Below are positions 53,723 through 62,654 of a DNA stretch of 64,000 bases, in pieces (positions within the stretch are counted from its first letter, which is position 1; each line of letters opens with the position of its first letter). The stretch lies in the NCBI GenBank assembly GCA_016938175.1, contig JAFGVE010000016.1, positions 1-64,000 of the forward strand, written 5' to 3'. A program made the position numbers and the translations under genes. The notes beneath the pieces are model-generated. The model made no database searches. It saw only the letters and a list, made by a program, of their open reading frames with translations, and had not been told where the DNA came from. Source of the stretch: Campylobacterales bacterium (GTDB lineage: Bacteria; Campylobacterota; Campylobacteria; Campylobacterales; Sulfurimonadaceae).

Positions 53723-55554
53723 GTATTAAGTATAAAATTTTACTGCCTCTTTTAGTAATGGTAGTTTTTGTTGTAAGTACAATTAACTATCTTTACACAC
53801 GGTATGTAGAGGAGTATATAACAAAAAGCTCCCTGCAACAACTAGAAGTTATAGGGAGTATTACAGAAGATAAAATAGACCTCTATATACAACAAATGAG
53901 AGATAAGTTAGAGCTTTTTAATACAAGAATGTATCTTTTTGAAAAGCTCAAAGAGTATGATGAGTTTCACAATTTACAAATTCAGCATATAGTTTCTAAC
54001 ATTTTGAAGTTTTCTTATGCAAGTGAAAAAGATATTGTCGACATTGTCATTCTGGACAGCCAGTTTAAAATAATCGCTTCAAAGTTAGACACAATAGACG
54101 CTGAAAATAACTTTATTAAAAGACTTTTGGAAGCAAATCGTCATACACCAATGACAAAACTTGAGTATGTTAGTGACAAGAAGATGCCTCTTATGTACAT
54201 TAGTTCTCCAATACTTGATAAAAATAGATTGATAGGTACTTCTATATTTGTCATAAAACTGAGCTATCTAAACAGTTTACTTACCAATGATGTTGAGATA
54301 GGAAAAACGGGTGAGATTTTTATGGGGAGTAAAAATGGCAATAAACTCATTTTATTTACCCCTTTAAAGTTTTCGCATTATCCAATGTACTGCACCAATA
54401 GTGATTTCAATAATTATATATCGCATCAGATTATGAGTGCAGACACCAAACATCAAACTCTCAAAGATGCACTGGACTATAGAAAAGCACGAGTTGTTTT
54501 GTCACTTCATTACAATAAAGTATTAGAGTCGGTCATCGTTGTGAAAAAAGACATTCAAGAGTTGATGGAACCGATTGAGGAGATAAAAAAATACCAACTT
54601 ATCATTGTAAGTGTTGGTATCTTGTTTATCATAGGTTTAAGTCTTTTGATTTCAAATAAGATTATTAAAACTATTCGCAGTATAGTTCGCATTACATCAA
54701 AAATTTCTAATGGAAAGTTTGATGAGAGAATAGGAAATCATGGAAGTGATGAGTTGGGTCAGTTGGCTCAATCAGTCAATAAAATGGCAAACTTTATGAT
54801 AAACGCAAATCAAATTGCCGAAGCCAAGGTTGTCGAACAGACCAAACTACTCCAAGAGAGTAATGATAAGTTACAAAATCACAATGAAAATCTCAGTACA
54901 GTAATTAAGTCACTTTCACACGACATTAGGACTCCTTTGACTATTATAAATGGCTACTTAGAAGAGTTGGATGATGGAATAGTTAAATATAACGATATTC
55001 CAAAAGTGACTGAAATACTCAAAAGAGAGACAGCATATATTAATGAGTTGTCTACAGAAGTTATTGATTATATACAGTCGAGTGATTTAAAGCTTAACAA
55101 CAAAGAGATGATTATCTTAAATTATTTTCTTGAACAAGAAGTGTGTCCTCTTATACGCACGCCAAAAAATGTACGTTTAATATGTGAGGTTTCAACAAAT
55201 AATTTAGTCTATTTTAATAAGACCGCATTGAAAAAGATTCTTGTTAATCTACTTCATAATGCTTCTAAATATACAAGTGAAGGGTATATTGTGATTAAAT
55301 CGAGTGTCGATACCATAATTGTTGAAGATAGCGGTGTCGGTATTAGTAAAAAGTATTCGCAAATGGTTTTTGAACCATTTTACAGTATAGACCAAAGTAG
55401 AAACAGAGATAAGAATGGTTTTGGCTTAGGTCTGTCAATAGCTAAAAATTTAGCGTATAAAAATGGTTACAACCTTTATCTTGACACTACATACAGTGAA
55501 GGTGCACGTTTTATACTTGAACCGATTTGGGAGAGTAGTCGTCTAGAAGACTAA
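53719..55554 (+). CDS. Sensor histidine kinase with periplasmic CACHE-like domain
   Basis: 611 residues. TM1 (about 8-25), large periplasmic sensor (30-285), TM2 (290-310), HAMP (312-365), coiled coil, HisKA with His in SLSHDIRTPLTI near 400, HATPase with NLLHNASKYTSEG, VEDSGVGI and GFGLGLSIAKN. It phosphorylates the adjacent OmpR-type regulator. Its stop TAA shares bases with the convergent FAH gene. Confidence 0.93.
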   Translation: MSIKYKILLPLLVMVVFVVSTINYLYTRYVEEYITKSSLQQLEVIGSITEDKIDLYIQQMRDKLELFNTRMYLFEKLKEYDEFHNLQIQHIVSNILKFSYASEKDIVDIVILDSQFKIIASKLDTIDAENNFIKRLLEANRHTPMTKLEYVSDKKMPLMYISSPILDKNRLIGTSIFVIKLSYLNSLLTNDVEIGKTGEIFMGSKNGNKLILFTPLKFSHYPMYCTNSDFNNYISHQIMSADTKHQTLKDALDYRKARVVLSLHYNKVLESVIVVKKDIQELMEPIEEIKKYQLIIVSVGILFIIGLSLLISNKIIKTIRSIVRITSKISNGKFDERIGNHGSDELGQLAQSVNKMANFMINANQIAEAKVVEQTKLLQESNDKLQNHNENLSTVIKSLSHDIRTPLTIINGYLEELDDGIVKYNDIPKVTEILKRETAYINELSTEVIDYIQSSDLKLNNKEMIILNYFLEQEVCPLIRTPKNVRLICEVSTNNLVYFNKTALKKILVNLLHNASKYTSEGYIVIKSSVDTIIVEDSGVGISKKYSQMVFEPFYSIDQSRNRDKNGFGLGLSIAKNLAYKNGYNLYLDTTYSEGARFILEPIWESSRLED

Positions 55555-56177
55555 AGAGTCTCTAGTAGTTCTTTTACTAACCATTTTGACTCAAGAAGCA
55601 GTGCCTCATTTGTATAAAGTTTTACTGTAAATACATCATCAACTTCATAAGTACCAACTCCTTTTGGTGTGCCACTCATTATGATGTCGCCATCTTCAAG
55701 AGACATAAACGTAAGAATCTCTTTGAGCATCTCATCTGGTTTATAGATCATCAGCTCATAATTAGCAAATTGAGTAAGAACATCATTTTTATAGAGCTCA
55801 AATCTAAGGGAACTAACATCGTCTGTAAGGAGAACAAACTCACTTAAAACCGCAGAACCGTTAAAGGCTTTTGCTCGCTCCCATGGTAAGCCTTTGGCTT
55901 TCATTTTGTTTTGGATGTCAGCTTTTGTTAGGTCAAGACCGAGCCCAACGCCTGCTATTTTTTTATTTTGTATGAGAAAACATATCTCTCCTTCAAAACG
56001 TGTATCTTCACTGTAGTAAAAGAGAGTATCTGAGATAGCTGAGTTTGGTTTGTTGAAGAGTACCATTGCATCAGGCATCTCATTATGTAGCTCTTTGATG
56101 TGTTCAACATAGTTTCTTCCTATGCAGACTATTTTAGAAGGTGTAATTTCTCTATTTTCGTATGTAATTGTATTCAT
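55551..56177 (-). CDS. Fumarylacetoacetate hydrolase-family protein
   Basis: 208 residues. FAH fold with the motif KIVCIGRNYVEHIKEL, metal-binding Glu in RFEGEICFLIQ, and the final IIMSGTPKGVGTYEVDDV. Members include acylpyruvate hydrolases and oxaloacetate decarboxylases; the exact substrate cannot be read. Convergent with the kinase, overlapping at the stop codons. Confidence 0.85.
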   Translation of the reverse strand: MNTITYENREITPSKIVCIGRNYVEHIKELHNEMPDAMVLFNKPNSAISDTLFYYSEDTRFEGEICFLIQNKKIAGVGLGLDLTKADIQNKMKAKGLPWERAKAFNGSAVLSEFVLLTDDVSSLRFELYKNDVLTQFANYELMIYKPDEMLKEILTFMSLEDGDIIMSGTPKGVGTYEVDDVFTVKLYTNEALLLESKWLVKELLETL

Positions 56178-56214
56178 ATTTGTACTTATTCTTATGGTTT
56201 AGTTCTGTATTGTA

Positions 56215-56220
56215 TATAAT
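56215..56220 (+). promoter_or_regulatory. -10 box (TATAAT) of the transglutaminase-like gene
   Basis: TATAAT 45 bp before the ATG at 56266. Confidence 0.5.
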
Positions 56221-56265
56221 TTTATGAACAATACGAAGTTAGATAGTTGAAAAGATGGAGTAGTT

Positions 56266-56838
56266 ATGCAAAAGTATCTCAAAGTAAGTGAGTATGTAGA
56301 TTTTTTACATCCAGATATTCAAAGAGTGGCTTTAGAACTCGCTGAGGGTTTAGAAAGTGATGCTGCCATTACAAAAGCCTGTTTTGAGTATGTGAGAGAT
56401 ACGATTCGACATACGGGTGATTATAAAGATAATATAAACACATATATTGCCAGTGATGTTTTGAAGTATAAAACTGGCTGGTGTTATGCAAAAAGCATTT
56501 TACTTGCAGCACTTTTACGAGCGAATGGGATTCCCACAGCTTTTTGCTATCAAAGACTCTCTTGTTCAGAGTATGTGAAAGATGTTTACTGTCTGCATGG
56601 TTTGAATGCAGTTTATCTCAAAGAGTATGGGTGGTATAGAGTTGATGCTCGTGGCAATAAAAAGGGTGTAGATGCACAGTTTACTCCTCCACAAGAGAAG
56701 CTCGCGTTTGATTTACAAGAAAATGAGTATGATTTAGCAGAGTTATATGATGAGCCTTTAGATGTTGTCATAGAAGCACTTAAAACACATAAAACGTATG
56801 ATGCCATTATCAATAATTTTCCAGATTTAAAATCTTAG
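56266..56838 (+). CDS. Transglutaminase-like (papain-fold) protein
   Basis: 190 residues without a signal peptide. The catalytic triad is in order: Cys in KTGWCYAKS near 74, His in YCLHGLNAVYL near 109, Asp in YRVDARGNKKG near 125. Such cytoplasmic domains act as proteases or amidases; the substrate is unknown. It stands between convergent FAH and the AraC-type regulator with its own TATAAT. Confidence 0.85.
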   Translation: MQKYLKVSEYVDFLHPDIQRVALELAEGLESDAAITKACFEYVRDTIRHTGDYKDNINTYIASDVLKYKTGWCYAKSILLAALLRANGIPTAFCYQRLSCSEYVKDVYCLHGLNAVYLKEYGWYRVDARGNKKGVDAQFTPPQEKLAFDLQENEYDLAELYDEPLDVVIEALKTHKTYDAIINNFPDLKS

Positions 56839-56872
56839 CAAGTATGGAGTAGTTTGAATTTAGAATAGTTCC

Positions 56873-56878
56873 TATAAT
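56873..56878 (+). promoter_or_regulatory. -10 box (TATAAT) of the AraC-GyrI gene
   Basis: TATAAT 28 bp before the ATG at 56907. Confidence 0.5.
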
Positions 56879-56906
56879 ACCACTACTTTTTGAAAAGAGA
56901 GTTGTT

Positions 56907-57728
56907 ATGTCGTTAAAGCAAGAGTATATAGAGTCGGTGTATAAGGTTGTATTTTACATTGAAAAGCATTACAATGAGAACTTAACCTTAGAGGAACTCT
57001 CTAAAGTTGCAGGATTTTCTAAGTACCATTTTCACAGAATTTTTAAGTCAGTTATGCAAGAGAATGTGGCTGATTATGTACGCAAAATACGCCTACAAAA
57101 TACCTTATCTAAACTCAAAACAAAAAAGAGTATTACCGATATTGCAATGGAGAGTGGCTATGAGACAAATGCTTCGTTCTCAAAAGCATTTAAAAAACGT
57201 TTTGGTACCTCTCCTCGTGAATTTTCAAAAAAGTTAAAAATACAAAAAGGAGAGAGTATGTTAGAACCCAAAATAGTTCAAATGGATCCAATAGAAGTAC
57301 TCTTTGTACGAAAAAGAGGTGATTATAAAGAGTCAGCGGACGCAGCGTGGATAAGTATGGTCGAGTACATTACAAAACACAATCTTTTTGAGCGTGTAGC
57401 TGTACGATATGGAATTTCACATGATAATCCAACCATTATAGAGGCTGAAAACTTGCGTTATGACGCTTGTATAGAGTTTCATGGAACTCTTCCAAAAGAA
57501 GAGGGAGAGGTTTTGCGTAAGCAGATTAGTGGTGGTAAGTATGCTGTGTTTTTACATCAGGGTGACTATATGCTACTAGGAGAGACATTTAAATCAGTGG
57601 GTGATTGGATTGTAGCAAACAATGTAGCCTTGCGAGATGAGCCTCAAGTGCAAAAGTATCTTGATTTAGACCCGAGTGGAATTGCAGTTAAGGATTTACG
57701 TACAGAAATATATGTACCGATAGTCTAA
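56907..57728 (+). CDS. AraC-family regulator with GyrI-like ligand domain
   Basis: 273 residues. AraC-type double helix-turn-helix at the N-terminus (LTLEELSKVAGFSKYHFHRIFKS, then ITDIAMESGYETNASFSKAFKKRFG), joined to a C-terminal GyrI-like domain (about 120-273, LFVRKRGDYKESADAAW, GGKYAVFLHQGDY). The family responds to small molecules, often antimicrobials (Rob/SoxS-like). No clear target is adjacent. Confidence 0.9.
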   Translation: MSLKQEYIESVYKVVFYIEKHYNENLTLEELSKVAGFSKYHFHRIFKSVMQENVADYVRKIRLQNTLSKLKTKKSITDIAMESGYETNASFSKAFKKRFGTSPREFSKKLKIQKGESMLEPKIVQMDPIEVLFVRKRGDYKESADAAWISMVEYITKHNLFERVAVRYGISHDNPTIIEAENLRYDACIEFHGTLPKEEGEVLRKQISGGKYAVFLHQGDYMLLGETFKSVGDWIVANNVALRDEPQVQKYLDLDPSGIAVKDLRTEIYVPIV

Positions 57729-57791
57729 AAAAGAACAAAAATAGAGAATTAAGTAGACAACTCAAGTAAAGTCTTTATTAGTTTATTGGAC

Positions 57792-57797
57792 TATAAT
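57792..57797 (+). promoter_or_regulatory. -10 box (TATAAT) of the outer-membrane protein gene
   Basis: Perfect TATAAT 30 bp before the ATG at 57828. Confidence 0.55.
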
Positions 57798-57827
57798 ATT
57801 GCCCTAGACAAATATTGGGAGATAAAA

Positions 57828-58391
57828 ATGTTTAAAAAACTAACTACAGCTACAGTGGTTTCACTGCTTCTTGCGACAACTTCAATGGCAAGAGAACACC
57901 ATGAAAAAGAGGGAGAGTTTTATATAATTGCCAAAGCTTTAATGACTACATCGGAGTCATTAACAGAGGGTGAGGATGTAAAACTTGATGCAGATATGGG
58001 AGGCGGTATAGGAATTGATGTCGGTTACAGACTTCCTTACCATTTTGCTCTGGAGTTAGATACTTCTTACTCTACAAACAAGGTAACAGAGACTCGCGTA
58101 GGTGAAGAGCCAAGAAGCGGTACGGCAAAGTACTGGACATATGCGATGGATGTAACGTACACATTTCCTATAACACATCACATTGGTTTAATGGGTAAAG
58201 TTGGTTATGAGTTTGAACATGAAGATATTGATGCTTTAGAGACTCAAGGTGATGATAGTGGTGTTGTATATGGTGGCGGTATTGAGTACCATATTAATAA
58301 CCATTATGAGGCTTTAGTTGAGTATGAGGAGAGCGCTATTGAGTCTCCTCGTGGTTCAAGTATTTACGCAGGTGTAAAATACATCTTTTAA
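57828..58391 (+). CDS. Outer-membrane beta-barrel protein (OmpW/Omp-like)
   Basis: 187 residues from ATG 57828, preceded by GGGAGA. Signal peptide (about 1-21, LLLATTSMAREHH), then eight or so amphipathic strands with glycine turns and a terminal YAGVKYIF ending in Phe. The internal GGGIGIDVGYRLPYHFALEL and GGGIEYHIN are typical of small porin-like barrels. Substrate unknown. An in-frame ATG 42 bp upstream is before the -10 box and can be discarded. Confidence 0.78.
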   Translation: MFKKLTTATVVSLLLATTSMAREHHEKEGEFYIIAKALMTTSESLTEGEDVKLDADMGGGIGIDVGYRLPYHFALELDTSYSTNKVTETRVGEEPRSGTAKYWTYAMDVTYTFPITHHIGLMGKVGYEFEHEDIDALETQGDDSGVVYGGGIEYHINNHYEALVEYEESAIESPRGSSIYAGVKYIF

Positions 58392-58404
58392 ATAAAAAGA
58401 GGAT

Positions 58405-58932
58405 TTAAACTCGATAATCCTCTTTAAACGCTACATAGCGTTTTGCAGATGCGTAGAGCTCTTCTACCTCTGCATCATTTAGTTGGCGAACTGCTTTTGC
58501 AGGTGAGCCCATGATGAGTGAACGTGGAGGAAATACTTTTCCCTTTGTCACAAGAGCACCCGCTCCTACAATAGACTCTTTTCCTATTATAGCTCCATCT
58601 AAAATCGTAGCACTCATTCCTATAAGACAGGCATCCTCGATTGTACATCCATGGAGCATAACTCTATGTCCTATAGTCACATCACTTCCTATAACTGTTG
58701 GATTGCCATCACTTTTATCAGCTTTTTTATAGTGTGTTACATGAATCATACTAAGGTCTTGAATGTTTACTCTATCGCCAATAGTTATATAGTGAACATC
58801 ACCGCGTACAACACATCCAAACCATATAGAGCACTCCTCTCCGCAAGTTACATCGCCGATGACATCCGCAGAACTTGCAATCCAACTGTTCTTCCCAACA
58901 GACGGTGTTATGTTCTTAAACTTATGTATCAT
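58405..58932 (-). CDS. Gamma-class carbonic anhydrase-like hexapeptide protein
   Basis: 175 residues. Left-handed beta-helix made of hexapeptide repeats (IGDVTCGEECSIWFGCVVRGDV, IGDRVNIQD). Candidate zinc ligands are the His in MIHVTH and the two in GHRVMLHGC. Similar to YrdA/CaiE. It is 1 bp after ppk1 on the same strand. Carbonic anhydrase activity is not proven in many homologues. Confidence 0.83.
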   Translation of the reverse strand: MIHKFKNITPSVGKNSWIASSADVIGDVTCGEECSIWFGCVVRGDVHYITIGDRVNIQDLSMIHVTHYKKADKSDGNPTVIGSDVTIGHRVMLHGCTIEDACLIGMSATILDGAIIGKESIVGAGALVTKGKVFPPRSLIMGSPAKAVRQLNDAEVEELYASAKRYVAFKEDYRV

Positions 58933-58933
58933 A

Positions 58934-61036
58934 TTAGCTCTCCATGAAAAAGCGTGCGGCCATCTGCTGAATGTCAGTTGCTGTCATTTTTTTGTTAGCC
59001 TTGGAAATTCTATTTACATATTCTTCTAAAAATTTGTGGTTGTTTAGGGGCTTTTGTCCCTCTACTTGCTTCACTTTTGCATAAGTACCGTCACTGTGAA
59101 GTTCATGTGCAAGGGTATTGTCTGCAAGTTGTAAATTGAGTACCTGCAAAACTTTCTCTTTAGCTGTTTGGTCTTTTATACCTGTTAGCAGCTCTATACG
59201 TCTTACAAGGTTTCTCGGCATCCAGTCGGCACTTGAGATATAAACTTGTGTTGCATCATTTTTAAAGAAGAACATACGTGGATGTTCAAGATATTTTCCA
59301 AGAATTGAGATAACTGAAATATTTTCACTTACACCTTCAATCCCAGGTTTTAAACAGCATATTCCACGAACAATAAGTTCAACTTTTGTACCTTCTTGAC
59401 TCGCTTTATAGAGCGCACGAATCACATCATCATCAACAAGAGAGTTTACTTTTGCAATTATATGTCCCTCAGAACCCTTGCGTGCCTCATTTTGTATAAG
59501 TGAAAGAAGTTTTGGTTTAATTTGTGATGGTGCCATGTAGAGCTCGTTGAGTTTACCTTTATTACTAAAGCCTGAGAGAAAGTGAAAGAAACGTGTAAGG
59601 TCATTTGTTATCTCATCTTTACTTGTCAAATAGGACATATCCGTATAGATTTTTGCTGTTGATGGATTGTAGTTTCCTGTGCCTAGGTGAGCATACTGTT
59701 TTAGTTTTCCGTTTTTACGGCGAGTAATAAGTGCTGCTTTTGCATGTACTTTAAAGCCTTTAATTCCGTAAATAACATGTGCTCCAGCTTTTTCAAGTGC
59801 TTTTGCCCAGATGAGGTTGTTCTCTTCATCAAAACGTGCTTTAAGCTCAACCATAACAGTCACTTGTTTACCACTTTCGCTTGCACTCATTAAAGCTTGC
59901 ACGATAGGTGAGTTGGTACCAGAACGATAGAGTGTCATTTTAATTGAGACCACATCAGGATCTTTTGCCGCGCTTTGTATGAGTTTTATAACTGGCTCAA
60001 AACTCTCATAAGGGTGATAAAGTAGGACATCTTGTTTCTCTAGGGTTGCAAAAATACTCTCGTTTGTATCAAATGGAGGGAGCATTTTTGGTTTAAATGG
60101 CGGTAATGAAAGGTGTGCAAAGTCTTTGTTTCCAACAATTTGCCATAAACTTGAAAGGTTTAAAAACGTGTGAAATCTATATATGTCATCTTTATAGACA
60201 TTTGTATGGCGGTTAAAGAAGTTTATAACCTCTTCATCACCGCTACTACCAACTTCTAAACGTACCATTTCTCCTTTTCTACGAAGCTTGAGACCCTCTT
60301 CAAGAATCTCCATAAAATCGTCTGCTTCTTCCTCTTCAATCTCCATGTCGGCATTTCTCGTAACTCTAAATGAAGAGTATTTGATGAGTGTGTGTCCTGG
60401 GAAGAGGTCTTCTATATGTTCTGCAATGAGTGTCTCAATTGGAACATATGTTCCATTGCCGAGTTCTATAAAGCGTGATAAAACACGAGGCACACGGATA
60501 AGACCAAAGCGCTCTATAGTCGAGTCATCTTCGTCACTGAGTTTTACTATAAGTCCAAAACTTAGGTTGTTTAAGTGAGGAAAAGGGTGTGTCGCATCAA
60601 TTGCGATTGGAACAATAACAGGATAAATGTTTTCATTAAAGTAGCGTTTGAGGGTGTTTTTATCGTGTTGATTTAACTCTTTATACTCTTTAATAAATAT
60701 GCCTTGCTCTTCAAGTTTTTTGAGTATACCGTTCATACAGTGCTCTATTACCTGCTGTTCTTGATGGAGGTATGAACGGATTTCACGAAGTTGTTGCAGT
60801 GGTGTGAGTCTATCTGCTCCTGAGACAATAATACCCGCAGAGAAAAGTTTTTTGAGTCCCGCTACACGAATCATATAAAATTCATCGAGATTTGTACCGT
60901 AAATTGCAAGGAATTTTAGGCGTTCAAGAAGAGGCAGTGAATCGTCTTGCGCCTGCTTGAGCACCCTTGTGTTAAATTGAAGCCATGAGAGTTCACGGTT
61001 ATTATAAAGTTTTGGATTTTTTAAATTCTGGATCAA
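58934..61036 (-). CDS. ppk: Polyphosphate kinase 1
   Basis: 700 residues with a TTG start and AAGGAGGA. It polymerises ATP gamma-phosphate. PPK1 head (YNNRELSWLQFNTRVL), the autophosphorylated His in GFKVHAKAALI near 440, HLGTGNYNPSTAKIYTD and RNLVRRIELL in the PLD-like domains. The gene has its own TATAAT at 61082-61077 on the minus strand. Polyphosphate helps stress survival and motility in this group. Confidence 0.95.
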   Translation of the reverse strand: MIQNLKNPKLYNNRELSWLQFNTRVLKQAQDDSLPLLERLKFLAIYGTNLDEFYMIRVAGLKKLFSAGIIVSGADRLTPLQQLREIRSYLHQEQQVIEHCMNGILKKLEEQGIFIKEYKELNQHDKNTLKRYFNENIYPVIVPIAIDATHPFPHLNNLSFGLIVKLSDEDDSTIERFGLIRVPRVLSRFIELGNGTYVPIETLIAEHIEDLFPGHTLIKYSSFRVTRNADMEIEEEEADDFMEILEEGLKLRRKGEMVRLEVGSSGDEEVINFFNRHTNVYKDDIYRFHTFLNLSSLWQIVGNKDFAHLSLPPFKPKMLPPFDTNESIFATLEKQDVLLYHPYESFEPVIKLIQSAAKDPDVVSIKMTLYRSGTNSPIVQALMSASESGKQVTVMVELKARFDEENNLIWAKALEKAGAHVIYGIKGFKVHAKAALITRRKNGKLKQYAHLGTGNYNPSTAKIYTDMSYLTSKDEITNDLTRFFHFLSGFSNKGKLNELYMAPSQIKPKLLSLIQNEARKGSEGHIIAKVNSLVDDDVIRALYKASQEGTKVELIVRGICCLKPGIEGVSENISVISILGKYLEHPRMFFFKNDATQVYISSADWMPRNLVRRIELLTGIKDQTAKEKVLQVLNLQLADNTLAHELHSDGTYAKVKQVEGQKPLNNHKFLEEYVNRISKANKKMTATDIQQMAARFFMES

Positions 61037-61076
61037 GAAATCCTCCTTGAGATTAATTACGTTATATTTTTGGCTT

Positions 61077-61082
61077 ATTATA
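61077..61082 (-). promoter_or_regulatory. -10 box (TATAAT) of ppk
   Basis: Perfect TATAAT on the minus strand, 40 bp before the ppk TTG. Confidence 0.5.
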
Positions 61083-61096
61083 CAGAAAAGTTGTTT

Positions 61097-62302
61097 CTAT
61101 TTGATTACACCTGAGCCTTTGTAGTTTGCGGAGTGGTAGATTGTTACGTCATGTTTTCGTGCGTAAAATTTTAGGAGTAAATTTTGTAAAATCGGTTCTA
61201 TAGAAGGAGTAAACCAAGCATTGTTACTTGTCGCTATGATATACTTTACATCGCCTTCATAAAGCTCTTCACAGGTCGCCTCATAACAGATTGCATTACG
61301 AAATTTAGTACCGCGAATATTAAAGTCAGTAGGTGACTTTGCAGTTATAAAATCACTTGCTCCATTAAAGAAAGTATCATTTACAAATTTACGTGCAAAT
61401 TCAGGGAGGGGAATATATTCTCCAAATGGGACTAAAACAAGTTTTTTTGCAATAAAATAGTTTCCATTTTCAAAGAGATAGGTGACATTGTAGTTTTTCC
61501 CATCTTCATTGAGCAGTGTTCCCGCAACGATACTAATATCATAAGAAAAAGCTTGAAGTCTCTCTATGAGTTTTGGTGAATGATTCATAAAAAGAGGAAA
61601 CACGGACTCTGGAAAGACAACGAGCTCATAACCCTCTTGTTTAGCTTTTTCTATCTCTTGAAAAATCATTGCAACTGTAGGTGATAGAGCTTCTCTTGTC
61701 CATTTGAATTCCTGCTTTACATCTGTATTTACAAGTTTAATTGTGAGTGGTGCATCTCTTTGGTCTGGAGATATGTAGTTAAAGCTAATGAGTAAAAGAA
61801 ACAGGGGAGCAAATTTATAACTTTTTGGCATAAGAGAAGGTAAAGCAAGAGCAGTTAAAACAGCTGCAAACTGCCATTTGAAAATGCCTATGTAACTCTC
61901 TACAAATAGAAGTTCAAGTTGCATCCAGTTCCAATCAAAAGGTTCAAAAAAGCTCAAAAGAAAGAGAAAAATTGCTCGTAAATAGGGCTTGTCTGTAAAA
62001 TAAAGGGGAAGAAAAAAAATGAGATAAACAATACCAAAAAAGAGTGTAATAATAGGCTGCATATAACCAACACCCTGATACTCGAAACTATAACCTATCC
62101 AGTAAAACCAGAAGATACCTATCAAAAAACCTGTAAAGAGTGTTGCTTTTTTTGGAATGTAGAGTAACAGTGTGAAAGCGAGTAGTCCAGAAAGTGTGTT
62201 GAAAAGTTTATAACTAAGGTTATACTCTTGAGCATATATAAAAGCACTAAAGAGTAGAGCTGTTAGAACTCCAAGAGAAATGTTTTTGTAAAGAGCATTC
62301 AT
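61097..62302 (-). CDS. lnt: Apolipoprotein N-acyltransferase
   Basis: 401 residues, shorter than the 512 of E. coli but usual for Campylobacterota. Several N-terminal membrane helices and a periplasmic nitrilase-like domain with the Glu-Lys-Cys triad: VFPESVFPLF, the Lys in KKLVLVPFGEYIPL, and Cys in NAICYEATCEELY. It adds the third acyl chain to lipoproteins such as those at 2130 and 50605. It starts divergently from yajC. Confidence 0.9.
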   Translation of the reverse strand: MNALYKNISLGVLTALLFSAFIYAQEYNLSYKLFNTLSGLLAFTLLLYIPKKATLFTGFLIGIFWFYWIGYSFEYQGVGYMQPIITLFFGIVYLIFFLPLYFTDKPYLRAIFLFLLSFFEPFDWNWMQLELLFVESYIGIFKWQFAAVLTALALPSLMPKSYKFAPLFLLLISFNYISPDQRDAPLTIKLVNTDVKQEFKWTREALSPTVAMIFQEIEKAKQEGYELVVFPESVFPLFMNHSPKLIERLQAFSYDISIVAGTLLNEDGKNYNVTYLFENGNYFIAKKLVLVPFGEYIPLPEFARKFVNDTFFNGASDFITAKSPTDFNIRGTKFRNAICYEATCEELYEGDVKYIIATSNNAWFTPSIEPILQNLLLKFYARKHDVTIYHSANYKGSGVIK

Positions 62303-62346
62303 GCTGAAATTGTACTCAATTTAGACTACTATTAGTATAGTTTTTG

Positions 62347-62352
62347 TATAAT
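62347..62352 (+). promoter_or_regulatory. -10 box (TATAAT) of yajC-secD
   Basis: Perfect TATAAT 35 bp before the yajC ATG. Confidence 0.6.
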
Positions 62353-62387
62353 CGCCGCAATTTTACCCACAATAAGGAAGTTAACAG

Positions 62388-62654
62388 ATGGAAATAATCT
62401 CTCAACTCTTACCGTTTATATTTTTAATTGCAATTATGTATTTTGTAATTATTCGTCCACAACAGAATGAAGCTAAAGCAAAAAAGGCTATGATTGAGTC
62501 TCTGACTAAAGGTGATAAGGTTATTACTAATGGTGGTTTTATAGTTGTTATTCAAAAGGTTGAAGAGAAATTTTTCACAATTAAAATGAATGATGAAGTG
62601 ACTGCAAAAATTACAAAAGACTCAATCGCGAAGAAGTACGAGGATGAAGCTTAA
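62388..62654 (+). CDS. yajC: Preprotein translocase subunit YajC
   Basis: 88 residues. One membrane helix (about 3-22, LLPFIFLIAIMYFVIIRPQQ) with the conserved RPQQNEAK, then a small cytoplasmic domain (GDKVITNGGFIVVI). It accompanies SecDF in the Sec holotranslocon. The gene overlaps secD by 11 bp. Confidence 0.95.
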   Translation: MEIISQLLPFIFLIAIMYFVIIRPQQNEAKAKKAMIESLTKGDKVITNGGFIVVIQKVEEKFFTIKMNDEVTAKITKDSIAKKYEDEA

